Of a stretch of DNA of 64,000 nucleotides, positions 52,452-61,800 are shown in pieces (position 1 is the first letter of the stretch; the number at the start of each line of letters is the position of its first letter). Position numbers and translations under genes: made by a program. The stretch spans positions 1 through 64,000 of the forward strand of contig CADAHQ010000008.1 in NCBI GenBank assembly GCA_902787715.1, read 5' to 3'. The stretch comes from an uncultured Lachnospiraceae bacterium. GTDB lineage: Bacteria; Bacillota; Clostridia; Lachnospirales; Lachnospiraceae. The notes beneath the pieces were generated by a model. That model saw nothing but the letters and a program-made list of their open reading frames with translations. It had not been told where the DNA came from and did not search any database.

Positions 52452-54416
52452 ATGCAAAAAGGAGTATTTTCCGGTATGAGAGAGGTCGGAGGACAACGTA
52501 AAAATGCTTCCCGCGTGCGGCTTATCGCGGCGGCAGCTGTCGCACTGGTAATCTACGGTGTGCTGTTCTATATAGTATTCTATGACAAGCTCAGAGGCGC
52601 CGGCGCCTTTTCTTCCATGGTGGCCGACTACCGCAATCTGAACACGTTTCTTGCAAAGCACGGAGGCAAATCCCTCCCTTACGCAGTCTATTTCCTGGGC
52701 GGCCTGGCCCTCGCGGCAATCCTGTACATGACGGTGGTGACCGCGCTGCGCATCCGTTTGCGCATCTCCTTTTTCCTGTATGTGATTTTCTTCGGAATCG
52801 GTCTTCTGTATGTCGTGCAGCCCTCCAAGCTGCTTCTTACAGTGCTCTTTTCGGTTGCACTTCTCTGGGCGCTTCACCTAAGCGACGCGCGGATCCGCTA
52901 TCCCGTTGCCCTTGTAATCGTAGGCCTGTACAGTGCCTTTGTCTCCCACACGGCGCTGGCAATCATCCCGATTTATCTGTTGGCGCGCCTCTGGCAGAAA
53001 AACGACACCGTCGCCATCCGCATCTGCATTGTTGCACTGCTTGTTTTCTGCCTTCTGTACCAGTCCGGTCTGGTTGCAAAGGTGTACGAGCTGCACCCCG
53101 GCGTCACCGAGGAAGCGACCTATCGCCGCCTCTTCCCGGACGAAAACTATATGGGCCACGTCTCCTACTATCTTTTGGATACGTGCTTAACGCTTCTGCG
53201 CATTCTGTTCCCGGTGGAAGTCTTCCGCCGCATACAGCCTTTACTCTGGATCTTCGGCGCAGCGCAGATCGTCACGACGATTTTTATGTTCCGATGGTTC
53301 CGCAGACTCCTCGCTGTCGACTGGTCTGCCCCGGTGCATCGCAATGACCGCCTGCAGGCGGACGTTTTGGCGGTTCTCTTCGCTCTCTACGTAAGCCTTT
53401 GCTTTGCGGCAAAGGAGCCCTCGGAGGTGCTCCGCATGGCATCGGCGTGGTATCCGTTCCTGTTGTTCGGTGCATTTGCCGCAGATCGGACCGTTCGGTA
53501 CCCGGTACAGGACCGCGACCTGTCCGACGCCTGCCCCGTCGTTTTCTTCCACACCGGCGAGAGCGACACCCTGGGCGACGTGCTGCAGCAGGCCGGCAAA
53601 TCCTGCGGCTTCAAAAACGTCGTTCTCCTGGGCGACGAAAGCAACCGCGGCCTGGTTTCGAACTGGGTTGATGCGGAAACCCTCACATCCGACGACCTGA
53701 CCGAGTTCCGCGAGATTTACAAGACCGTCGGCGAAACCGGCGACGAAGAGATGGTTCGCCGGTGCTTTGAGCGGCATTTTCTGCTGTACACGTTCCTGAC
53801 GAACAAGGGGTGCGACCGTTGCTTCCTCTGCGACAGCGACGTGCTTCTGTTCGACGACCTCAGCAAGCTTTCCATGGACGACGTGGATTTCGCCTGCACC
53901 ACCGCGGAAGCCTCCGACTTTTTGAAGGAGCGCGTCTCCCCGCACTGCACCTACTGGACGACGCTTCGTCTCCGCAAATTCCTCGACTTCGTTCTGCGCG
54001 TCTACCGCTCCAACATGCAATGGCTCACCGACGTGTGCCTGAAGCAGGAGGAGGACGGCGGTCGCGCCTTCATCTCGGACTCGGTGCTTGTGGCCGCCTG
54101 GTGCAAGCTCACCGCCCGCTACGACAAAAACTTCCGCTTCAAAAACCTCTGCGAGGTAGCGGACGATACGACCTGGGATTTCGCCCTCTCTTCACCGGAC
54201 AACCTGTCCGCGAACGAGTACGCCTTCCTCACAGGCCAGCATCGGAAAGCCATCACCTTCCGCAAAGATCGCAAGCCATACTTCACCCGAAGCGAAAACG
54301 GCGAGAAAGTCCGCGCCGTGTGCCTACACTGCCGCAACTGCCGCTCCTACATCCCTCTACTCCGCCACGAGCAAACCTGCGGTGTTTTATACCTCCTGGC
54401 GCGGTGGCTGTACTAG
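52452..54416 (+). CDS. Polytopic membrane protein with glycosyltransferase-like C-terminal domain
   Basis: 654 aa. The first ~345 residues hold about eight to ten membrane helices. The soluble C-terminal half (about 350-640) has a GT-A-like pattern: PVVFFHTGESDTLGDVLQQAG, FKNVVLLGD, YTFLTNKGCDRCFLCDSDVLLFDDL with a DxD-type acidic motif, then FACTTAEASDF. This suggests a membrane-bound sugar transferase for surface glycans, but the family is not certain. A later ATG at 52476 (AAGGAG 11 nt before) is an alternative start. The last codons (LLARWLY) lie inside the left arm of a long inverted repeat, so the C-terminus may have been shaped by that element. Confidence 0.72.
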   Translation: MQKGVFSGMREVGGQRKNASRVRLIAAAAVALVIYGVLFYIVFYDKLRGAGAFSSMVADYRNLNTFLAKHGGKSLPYAVYFLGGLALAAILYMTVVTALRIRLRISFFLYVIFFGIGLLYVVQPSKLLLTVLFSVALLWALHLSDARIRYPVALVIVGLYSAFVSHTALAIIPIYLLARLWQKNDTVAIRICIVALLVFCLLYQSGLVAKVYELHPGVTEEATYRRLFPDENYMGHVSYYLLDTCLTLLRILFPVEVFRRIQPLLWIFGAAQIVTTIFMFRWFRRLLAVDWSAPVHRNDRLQADVLAVLFALYVSLCFAAKEPSEVLRMASAWYPFLLFGAFAADRTVRYPVQDRDLSDACPVVFFHTGESDTLGDVLQQAGKSCGFKNVVLLGDESNRGLVSNWVDAETLTSDDLTEFREIYKTVGETGDEEMVRRCFERHFLLYTFLTNKGCDRCFLCDSDVLLFDDLSKLSMDDVDFACTTAEASDFLKERVSPHCTYWTTLRLRKFLDFVLRVYRSNMQWLTDVCLKQEEDGGRAFISDSVLVAAWCKLTARYDKNFRFKNLCEVADDTTWDFALSSPDNLSANEYAFLTGQHRKAITFRKDRKPYFTRSENGEKVRAVCLHCRNCRSYIPLLRHEQTCGVLYLLARWLY

Positions 54417-54786
54417 GATCGGCCGGTCTGCTCGCTTAGGCAGGGAGGGGGAGCATAGCGAAAGAAGCATTGTGACTCATAAAAAACGACGTAACGATAT
54501 CGGCTGTAAAGCCGATAATCGATGCGTCGTATTTTTATGAGGGCTATCTTAGCGCGCGTGAGGACGCGCAGGGCGTTTCGAAGCTGTTTGAGGACACCGT
54601 CGGTATAAGACGCAAAAGCTGTAGGAAATCAAAGAGCGACGGTGGACGAGTTCTGCAGAAACGCCCTCGACTCAGCGGCCGAACAGCACGCTTAGATAGC
54701 CTGCACCTGCGAATTTCGCTATGCTCCCCCTCCCTGCCTTAAAGCGAGCAGACCTACATCTTGTCCGCCACCGCGCCAGGAGGTAT
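54389..54786. repeat. ~400-bp nested foldback between convergent genes
   Basis: Explains the 373-bp gene-free stretch 54417-54789. Outer arms 54389-54408 and 54767-54786 are perfect 20-bp complements; second arms 54425-54463 and 54714-54754 match over ~39 bp with a 2-nt gap; inner arms are GGCTATCTTAGCG (54542-54554) with CGCTTAGATAGCC (54689-54701) and AGGGCGTTT (54570-54578) with AAACGCCCT (54659-54667). A separate hairpin (54476-54541) has CTCATAAAAAACGACG against CGTCGTATTTTTATGAG. No ORF. It could be a miniature foldback element or a structured RNA, and can end both converging transcripts. Confidence 0.8.
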
Positions 54787-54789
54787 GGA

Positions 54790-55311
54790 CTACAGTGCGG
54801 CGAGAATCGGTTCGATGTAGGAAATGTCAGTCCAGTCGCCCCGCTCGTCCTCCCGGACTTCCATAAGGCCCTTCTCCCACGGCTCGTAGTCTTCGGGGTT
54901 CTTTTTGGCAACTACCTTTCGCAGAAGTTTGCAAAGCGTCCTGTCCTTGAAACTCATTTCGCTAAGCGAAAAAGTTCCGCGGCAGTAGAAGCACGGAATT
55001 CCCTCGAGATTTCCCTTAAGGTTGTATTTTACGACTGCGTCAAATGCGCCCTGCTCAAAGGGGGATGCCCCGCAGCAATAAACGAGGATTTTCTTCCCCG
55101 CCAGCTTATCGACGTTTTTCTTCAGGAATGACAGACCGGCAATGCCGGAGGCGTAGACACCGCCGCCGAGAATAATCGTGTCGTATTCCGCAAGTTTCTT
55201 CACGTCCGCCTCGTCCGTTTTGATGCAGGCGAAGCCTGTGCGCTCCGCAATCCATTCGGCGTACTTCTTCGTGGCGCCGTATTTTGATTTGTACAGAATG
55301 ATTCCGCTCAT
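54790..55311 (-). CDS. Flavodoxin-domain protein
   Basis: 173 aa. A flavodoxin fold of the HemG-like type: N-terminal FMN phosphate loop in YKSKYGATKKYAEWIAE, then YDTIILGGGVYASG and KILVYCCGASP. It likely carries FMN and acts in redox chemistry. It lies 15 bp after the MarR gene on the same strand and is the probable target of that regulator. It ends at the edge of the foldback element. Confidence 0.9.
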   Translation of the reverse strand: MSGIILYKSKYGATKKYAEWIAERTGFACIKTDEADVKKLAEYDTIILGGGVYASGIAGLSFLKKNVDKLAGKKILVYCCGASPFEQGAFDAVVKYNLKGNLEGIPCFYCRGTFSLSEMSFKDRTLCKLLRKVVAKKNPEDYEPWEKGLMEVREDERGDWTDISYIEPILAAL

Positions 55312-55326
55312 ATATCTCTCCCTGTT

Positions 55327-55818
55327 CTACTGCCTCTCGCAAGGCTCATACAGCCCGCGGAGATTTTTTTCTATGTTTGTAATTGTCTGAATTGTCGTTT
55401 GTATGTCCGTCTCCGGGATTCCCGCAAACATAGCGCCCATGATACGCACGCTATCGGCGTCATTTGCCGCGCAAAATGCCCTGCACCGGTCCGTGAGCAC
55501 GATTCGCTGCTTCCGCTTGTCCGCGGGGTCCGTTTCAAAGCGTATAAAGTCCTTCTTCTCCAGTTTGAGGAGGATCTGCTTCACGTTCTGGTGGGAACTG
55601 CCGAGAATATCGGAAAGCTCCCGAAGCGTCGGCGCTTCCTTGCACATGTTGATGCAGATTACGGCGAAAAACTGCTTCCAGCTGATCTCCTTCATGGTTG
55701 CGTCCGCCATCGCCTGAAAGCGGTTCTCAAATGCGCTCAGCAGTCCGAGAAGGTAATAACTTGAGGGTATCCCCGTGAAATCAATCTTTTCGCTTTTTAC
55801 AACGTCTTCGACAATCAT
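55327..55818 (-). CDS. MarR-family transcriptional regulator
   Basis: 163 aa. A winged-helix MarR pattern: helix 3-4 LRELSDILGSSHQNVKQILLKLEKKDFIRFETDPADKRK, the last part being the wing. It would bind palindromes as a dimer. I chose ATG 55818 with GGGAGAAAGAGT upstream. Two matching palindromes lie in its own promoter, so autoregulation is likely, and the flavodoxin gene follows in the same operon. Confidence 0.9.
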   Translation of the reverse strand: MIVEDVVKSEKIDFTGIPSSYYLLGLLSAFENRFQAMADATMKEISWKQFFAVICINMCKEAPTLRELSDILGSSHQNVKQILLKLEKKDFIRFETDPADKRKQRIVLTDRCRAFCAANDADSVRIMGAMFAGIPETDIQTTIQTITNIEKNLRGLYEPCERQ

Positions 55819-55837
55819 ACTCTTTCTCCCAAGCAAT

Positions 55838-55877
55838 GGTAATATATTACCGTTTTGTATAATGGTAACATATTACT
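55838..55877. promoter_or_regulatory. MarR operators: two palindromes over the promoter
   Basis: GGTAATATATTACC (55838-55851) is a perfect 14-bp palindrome; GGTAACATATTACT (55864-55877) is a close second copy, 26 bp centre to centre. The second overlaps the -10 box and the first lies just downstream of the start point. Confidence 0.78.
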
Positions 55878-55890
55878 TTTCTTTTGTCAA
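55862..55890 (-). promoter_or_regulatory. Promoter of the MarR-flavodoxin operon
   Basis: Minus-strand TTGACA (55885-55890), 17-bp spacer, TACCAT (55862-55867). Confidence 0.7.
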
Positions 55891-55958
55891 CCTGCTTATA
55901 AAACAAAAACAGATGCCTCTCTTTTGAGACATCTGTTTGAATGGTTTTCTTGTTTTTA

Positions 55959-56597
55959 TCACTTGCCGTTAAGCCGCTGCAGAACCTCGGCATATGCCTT
56001 GGCGGTGCGGATGTCGGGCTCTGCGAAATGATTCCCCGGGTTCCACGTAAGGGTTACGTCCGCGCCCTGCTCCTGCAGGATATCGCGAATCTCGCGAATG
56101 CGCGTGTCGACAGTGGACATGACGGGATTGCGGGTCCGGGCTTCCCGGTCGCCGAGGCTTAAGCTTACCACCGTTCCGCACGGCATCCCGTGTTCCCGCA
56201 GGTATTCCGTTAAGCCCGGAAACCACGCGGACGGCGATGCTGCCGCTACGCCGCGAAATACATCCGTTCGGGTCGCTGCCCACAGCGCAAAAAGGCCCGC
56301 CAGGGAATAGCCGCCGATGATGTACGTTTTGCTCCTGTCCTCACAGAGAGAAAGCACGGCTTTCAGCAGCTCCTCTGCGCCATCGCCGAAGTCTTCCTTC
56401 CCGAAGACCGCCGGCGCTTTCCACGGGGACAAATCGCAATTCCAGCTGTCTACCGCAATCGTTATCAGCCGAAACTCCGCATCCGTGCGCTGCCTGATTT
56501 TGTTGTAATCTCCCTCGATTCCGTCCGGGTCATAATCGCCGATCGGCTCAATCAAAACGTACGGCGCGGAGGGAGGGCCGAACTCCCGAATCGTCAT
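55959..56597 (-). CDS. Alpha/beta-hydrolase (esterase D-like)
   Basis: 212 aa, small for the fold. The nucleophile elbow is GYSLAGLFALWAA (Ser in GxSxxG), the SPSAWFPGL stretch follows as in Esterase D/Fes-type enzymes, and the likely catalytic His is in WNPGNHFAEPD. Cytoplasmic. I chose ATG 56597 (GTGAGG upstream); the longer ORF N-terminus is not hydrophobic enough for a signal peptide. The substrate is unknown. Confidence 0.85.
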   Translation of the reverse strand: MTIREFGPPSAPYVLIEPIGDYDPDGIEGDYNKIRQRTDAEFRLITIAVDSWNCDLSPWKAPAVFGKEDFGDGAEELLKAVLSLCEDRSKTYIIGGYSLAGLFALWAATRTDVFRGVAAASPSAWFPGLTEYLREHGMPCGTVVSLSLGDREARTRNPVMSTVDTRIREIRDILQEQGADVTLTWNPGNHFAEPDIRTAKAYAEVLQRLNGK

Positions 56598-56631
56598 TGA
56601 ATTTGCCTCACAATCGCGCCCTCGCGCCCTC

Positions 56632-56970
56632 TCAGAACATGCCGCCGTTGTACTTCTTCTGTACAACCGCAAGAAGCACTGCGAACAGCACGAAACCCAC
56701 GGCAAACACGCACAGCGAAGCGATTTTCACGGCCATCGCATCCCCGAAGAACAAAATGATTCCGCTTATGGCGAGGGCGCTCGCAAGCACCAGAATAGTC
56801 TTGCCGAAGGCTTTGCCGTAGGCCTTTCGCTCCTCCGGCTTCACCTTCTCCTGGTGATAGCTGATGATCAGATTCGTGTTGCCGCCGTAGATGCTTCCGC
56901 CGATTGCGAAAAACAGCGCGGCAAATACCAACAACAATATCGCTGCTGCTACCATAGTTATACCCCCCAT
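56632..56970 (-). CDS. DUF3784-like small membrane protein
   Basis: 112 aa with three membrane helices. The first loop GGNTNLIISYHQEKVKPEERKAYGKAFGK resembles DUF3784, a Clostridial family of unknown function. The ATG at 56970 has GGAG upstream; another in-frame ATG at 56955 after GGGGGG is also possible. It lies 35 bp before the esterase start, probably the same operon. Confidence 0.7.
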   Translation of the reverse strand: MGGITMVAAAILLLVFAALFFAIGGSIYGGNTNLIISYHQEKVKPEERKAYGKAFGKTILVLASALAISGIILFFGDAMAVKIASLCVFAVGFVLFAVLLAVVQKKYNGGMF

Positions 56971-57000
56971 CAATTCTCCGGTCTTCCGGAGTTCACCCCA

Positions 57001-58449
57001 TTACTGCAGCTGCTGAATGTAGCCGGAGACAGTCTTGTAGTACTCGCCCTCCGGGAAACGCTCCTGATACTCGGTGTACGTGCGAAGCGCCGACGCCTTG
57101 TCGCCGGTCAGCTGGTACGCACGACCCAGAAAATACATATTCTTCTCGTTATCGGCCGACTTCTCGTAGGAGTAGATGAAATACTCAAGAGCGCTGCTGT
57201 AATTTTCGGCATCATACAGCGCACGGCCCTTTTCGTAGAGCTCCGACGAGGTCATGGTCACGGTCAATGCATCCGGATAATCGGCCAGAACGCGGTCGTA
57301 AATCTCCTTGGCGGAAGCATTCTTAAGTTCCTCGTCCGAGACCGCCTTGATTCGCTTCTGCAGGATGAAAAGCTCATCCTTGGTTGCCGAACCCTTGCGG
57401 CGGAGTCGTAAGTAGTACGCCGTCATGTTGAAGACGTTGATACCGCCGGCCTTGTCGCGGAGGTTGAGAAGCTCCGCTTCCTTCGCGTCAATCTCGGTCT
57501 CCTGCAGCTCGATCTTGTTGCGAAGGGACTGGGTTTCGCGCTCCAGGGAATCGATGTCCGAAAGGTACTGCGACATCTGCTCCGCATACTCCGTCTGCGT
57601 CTCTTTAAATTCCTGTTTCATGCCGGTTTTTACGCCGGGCACCACCAAAACATACGTGGCCATAATGCCGAGGAACAGACCGGCAAGGATGGACAGAAGG
57701 ACCTTGTAGTCGATGCGGTCCTGCTCCTCCAAAAACGAGGCAAATCCCTTGCTCCGCAGGGATACCGGCTCGCCGTTCTCCTCGTCCTCCGAAGTCTCCT
57801 CCGTCTCGGAAATCTTCATGCGGCGGTTCTCGCGGTACATCTCGCGAATCGCGCGTAGATACCCCATGGAAACCGTGTTGGTCACATCGATGGCCAGGGT
57901 CTTTTTCAAGCACTCACGGGCCTTGTCCATGCGCCCTGCGCGCATGTAAATGAGGGCGAGCATCTGCCACGCACGGATGAAGTGCGGGTTTAAGCTGACC
58001 GCCTTTTTCAACTGCATCAATGCCAGGTCATCGCCGTCGTGGGCAACCGCGTCCACGGCGCCGTTGTATTTGCGGATCGCAAGATTTAGGTTGTCCAGCT
58101 TCGCCGGGTTTGCATGCAGTATCTCCAGATACCGCACCGCCGGGTTTCCTTCCTCGAGGAAACTCTTGCTGATGATCCACTCCTGAATGGCCGAAACCGG
58201 GTCGCCGGTCTCGTAGTACACAAGGCCGAGCAGGTTTCTGGCATCCACATTTTTCTTGTTAACCTTCAATGCCCGCTTCAGCATTTCAGCCGCGCCGGAC
58301 AAATCTCGGTTGCGCGCACGCTCCAGGCCCCTGTTGTAGAAATAGCAGGAGTACCGCCGGGTGAGACGGTTGACCTCGATGTCGTAGCCGCATTTGACGC
58401 ACACGCCCTTCGTTAGGAGCATGTTTGCGCCACATTTCGGACAAATCAT
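57001..58449 (-). CDS. Zinc-ribbon/TPR membrane protein with coiled coil
   Basis: 482 aa. An N-terminal zinc ribbon (Cys 3, 6, 17, 20: CPKCG ... CVKCG) is followed by TPR helices (about 35-215: LSGAAEMLKRALKVNKKNVDARNLLGLVYY), a single membrane helix (about 252-272), a coiled coil (about 280-330) and another TPR set at the C-terminus (SALEYFIYSYEKSADNEKNMYFLGRAYQL). TPRs thus lie on both sides of the membrane, consistent with a scaffold at the cell envelope. It follows the 47-aa gene by 19 bp. Confidence 0.8.
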   Translation of the reverse strand: MICPKCGANMLLTKGVCVKCGYDIEVNRLTRRYSCYFYNRGLERARNRDLSGAAEMLKRALKVNKKNVDARNLLGLVYYETGDPVSAIQEWIISKSFLEEGNPAVRYLEILHANPAKLDNLNLAIRKYNGAVDAVAHDGDDLALMQLKKAVSLNPHFIRAWQMLALIYMRAGRMDKARECLKKTLAIDVTNTVSMGYLRAIREMYRENRRMKISETEETSEDEENGEPVSLRSKGFASFLEEQDRIDYKVLLSILAGLFLGIMATYVLVVPGVKTGMKQEFKETQTEYAEQMSQYLSDIDSLERETQSLRNKIELQETEIDAKEAELLNLRDKAGGINVFNMTAYYLRLRRKGSATKDELFILQKRIKAVSDEELKNASAKEIYDRVLADYPDALTVTMTSSELYEKGRALYDAENYSSALEYFIYSYEKSADNEKNMYFLGRAYQLTGDKASALRTYTEYQERFPEGEYYKTVSGYIQQLQ

Positions 58450-58468
58450 ACCTACCTCCCGGGGTGTG

Positions 58469-58612
58469 TCACTTCAGTTCCTTGCGCTCCTGCAGGATGC
58501 GCTCGATGACGTCGGCCGCATCGGTGATTTCGCGGCTCAGGACCGCCTCCTCCGCCTCGCTGATTTCCATGTTCGGCGTGTATTTTTTCAACTCTTCATC
58601 AAAATCAATCAT
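58469..58612 (-). CDS. Small acidic protein, operon leader of the TPR protein
   Basis: 47 aa: a short helical, Glu-rich protein (MIDFDEELKKYTPNMEISEA ... DVIERILQERKELK). Too short for typical gene finders in its true frame, but GGAGGACGAT lies right before the ATG and the promoter at 58692-58720 leads into it. It is coupled to the zinc-ribbon/TPR gene. Unknown function. Confidence 0.7.
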   Translation of the reverse strand: MIDFDEELKKYTPNMEISEAEEAVLSREITDAADVIERILQERKELK

Positions 58613-58691
58613 ATCGTCCTCCAAAAACCGTAACCGGCTTTCCTTTCGTGTCCGATAACTCGCGCCGCAGCCCACCTGCGGCAGTACCCAT

Positions 58692-58720
58692 ACTATAGCA
58701 CAGATTCCCGCATTTCTCAA
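58692..58720 (-). promoter_or_regulatory. Promoter of the TPR-protein operon
   Basis: Minus-strand TTGAGA (58715-58720), 17-bp spacer, TATAGT (58692-58697). Confidence 0.75.
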
Positions 58721-58772
58721 TTCTTTCCTTGACTTCTTTCCTTCTCTTCTTTCCTTGACTTCTTTCCTTGAC
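58721..58772. repeat. Four 13-bp direct repeats abutting the -35 box
   Basis: TTCTTTCCTTGAC four times in a row (58721-58733, 58734-58746 with a CTC ending, 58747-58759, 58760-58772). On the minus strand these are GTCAAGGAAAGAA repeats directly upstream of the -35 box, the place for an activator. Confidence 0.85.
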
Positions 58773-58800
58773 AAATCCAGCCCCTGCATTGAAAAAGCCA

Positions 58801-58833
58801 GGGCCGTCGCACTGCCAAACAGTGCGACGGCCC
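58801..58833 (-). terminator. Terminator of the MBG-repeat surface protein gene
   Basis: 14-bp perfect stem GGGCCGTCGCACTG with CAGTGCGACGGCCC around CCAAA; on the minus strand a GGCTTTTTC tract follows. Confidence 0.92.
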
Positions 58834-58866
58834 GTGAATGCGTCGGTGTTGATTTTGTTTTACGGA

Positions 58867-61800
58867 TTACTCCGCGGATTCGCGGCGCTTCTTGGCGGCA
58901 AGAGCAGCGGTGGTGAACGCCGCAAGCAGGAGTGCCGCAAGGAGCGCGATGGGCAGCGTGTCTGCAGTCTTCGGCGAAGGCACATCGCCGCCCGCATTGG
59001 TAATCGTGAGCTTGCCGTCCACGAAGGTCACGGTGTAATTGCCCTGGGTCGCTTCGCCGGACGCCTTAATTGCGTACTCGCCGGCGGTCTCACCCGCAGC
59101 GCGGGCAACGGTAAACGTAAGCTTGTCGCTCCCCACAAGTCCCTCGGTCTCGGTCTCCCAAGCGGGATCGGCCTCGCCGGCCTTCTTGGAAGCATCCTTC
59201 ACGCGAACCGTAGCCGCCTTGGGCTCAATGGTGAACTCGACATCGAGATCTGCGTCACCGAGGTTCGGATTGGTGGCGCGCACCTTGACCTTAACGGTTC
59301 CTGCGTTCGTGAGCGCGGGTGCATTTGCCGACCAGGTGGTGCCGCCGTCGGTGCTGTATTCAATCTTGGTGCCGGCGGTAACGGACGCCTCCACCTCAAG
59401 CGGGTGCTCCTTGCCGTCGTAAACCACGCTCTTAGGCGTAAGGTTCGTAAGCTCCAGGTCGCTTGCCATCACTACCTCGAAGGTTCCTTCGGCAAATGCG
59501 ACCTTGTAATTGCCCTGGATTTCCTCGCCGGTCACAGTGATCTTGTAGGTTCCGACATTCTCGCCTTCCTCTCTGGAAACGGTGAAGCGGATTACGTCCG
59601 AACCGGCCGAAGCCTTGTAATTCGTGGATTTGGCGCTTCTTCCGAAAGGACGAAGAGTTCCAGGCAGGCGAACCGACATATTGACAATCGGCGCGCCGAC
59701 AAATGCTGCCTTAAGCATCTCATCAAGAGATACGGTGTACTCTCCCGGCATATTTTCAATGGTCACCGTCAGATCCGGATCGCCCTTGCCGTAGGTCTTC
59801 ACGATATCGTCGGCCTTGACCGTGATCTCTCTGCGCTCAATCGTGAACTCCCCGCCTTCGTAGGAGACAACGTAATTGCCCTGTACCTCGTCGCCGCCGA
59901 CGCTGATGCCGTATGCTCCGATATTCTCGCCGGTCTCTCTGGTAATCTCGTATGTAAGCTTGTCATCTCCGAAGACACCGGTTGTTTCAGCGGTGAGCTC
60001 GGGATCCTTGTCTCCGTAAACCTTCTTCGTATCCTTCGCAGTCACCTTCGCTTCCGCCGGGTCAATGAGCAACCAGCCGTCGGTCACGATAAATGCAACC
60101 TCAGAGAAGTTGGGATTCTTGTTGACAAATTGGTCTGCGGAAAGACCCATGTCGGTTTTGCCTGCATCCTTCGCGGTTGCAGCTGCATATCCGGTAAACT
60201 TGAAATCATTGAAGGTATAGAGGCCGCTTTCCATCGTAACGGTGAAGCCTTCGACGGTCTGCTCTGTGCCGTCATACACCGTGGTCTTCGTGCCGCCGAC
60301 AATCTTGACAATCACACCGTTATAAGTTCCGATGATAAAGGCGCCGTTTTCAACCTTCACAAGGTAATTGCCCTGATCGGTCTCAGCCGTAACCTCGATG
60401 GTGTATACGCCGGTCTGCTCCTCATGCTCGCAGGACACGACATATCGAATCTTGGAAGCATCCTCACCGTCCGCCAGCCCTTCGACAGTTGCGTCAAATT
60501 CCGGATCCGTGTCACCGTATTGCTTGTTCTTATCGTTTGCGGTGACGGTGACTTCCTTCTGTGCAATCTTCAGAGTCGCCGTGGTTGTTGCGGTGTTCGA
60601 GTAGTTCGGGTTCGTTGCGCGAACGTAAACCGTATAGGTTCCGGCATCGGTCTTTGTCAAAGTGCTGAGGTCCGAAACGTAGGTGCCGTCCTCCGCGAAG
60701 GAGAACGAGTACGACGTCGTCCCGCCTGCCGCATTGCTGATCGGCTGATTTGTTATCGCTTTCGCGGTGCCGTCATACGTATACTCCGAGCCCTCCAGGG
60801 AAACCGTGAGATTCGATGCCCCGGTGACGGTCAGAAGGCCGTTTACGTAGGAAATATCGTAGCAGAATGTGACATCCTCTCCGATTGCGTCGGTAATAAC
60901 CGCGTCCTTAACGACATTGTTGGCCTCCCCGACATCCGTCCGGCTTCCGGTGACGGAAATGGTGTCGATTTTATCCTTGAACGCCAGTCCGCTCGTTTCA
61001 AACCCTTCATCATACAACGGCGTCGCGTCATACATTTTGGTCTTGCTGTTCGCGGTGATTGTCAGCGGTTTTTCCGAGACGGAAAATTCTCCGGTTTCAT
61101 AGGAGATGTGATACTTGCCCTGATCTTCTTCTCCGCTTGCCGTAATGGTGTACTTCCCGACTCTCTCACCGGCATCGCGGGAGACGTTCACAACAAGCGC
61201 GTCCAGATCCTCCTGCGGCAGCTCCTTATCAACCTCCCACTTCAGGCCCGGATCCGCATCTCCGTAAGTTTTGCCGGCATTTGTCGCGGTCACCGTAATC
61301 TTGGTCCGTGCGTCGAAGACCGCAGTGTAGGTGACATCCGTAAGTCCCTCGGGAAGCTCTGCACCCGGGGCGTAAATCGTTCCGTCCTCTGCCTTCCATC
61401 CGGCAAATGTATAAACGTAGGATCCATCCTCGTCCTTCGTCGGCGTTTCCCCTTCGTAAACCGGCGCGGTCCCTACAGGAATCTTCTTTTCGAAAAGTAC
61501 TTCGTCCCCGTTTTTGAACGTTGCTTTATATTTGTCGGTGCTGGAATGAAGCACCGCGACAAAGTCTCTGTGGTATCTGTAATCGGTAGATTGATTGTCT
61601 CCCCAATCATCAGGTCTGTCTGTTCCGAGCCAATAATTTTCGTCCCCATAGTTACCCTCTGCCGTGAAGCGTTTATAAACGCCGAGCTCATAATCCTCGG
61701 GGTCGACAGTGAAGTAATTGTCCGGAATCTCTTCGCCCGCCTCAAACATCGCGGAATCAAAGTAGTAATACGTCTTTTCGCCAATAGTCACGGACAGACC

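Noticed and set aside
54417-54789. Insertion sequence
   Set aside because: Long inverted repeats suggested an IS, but the interior has no transposase frame and is itself folded.
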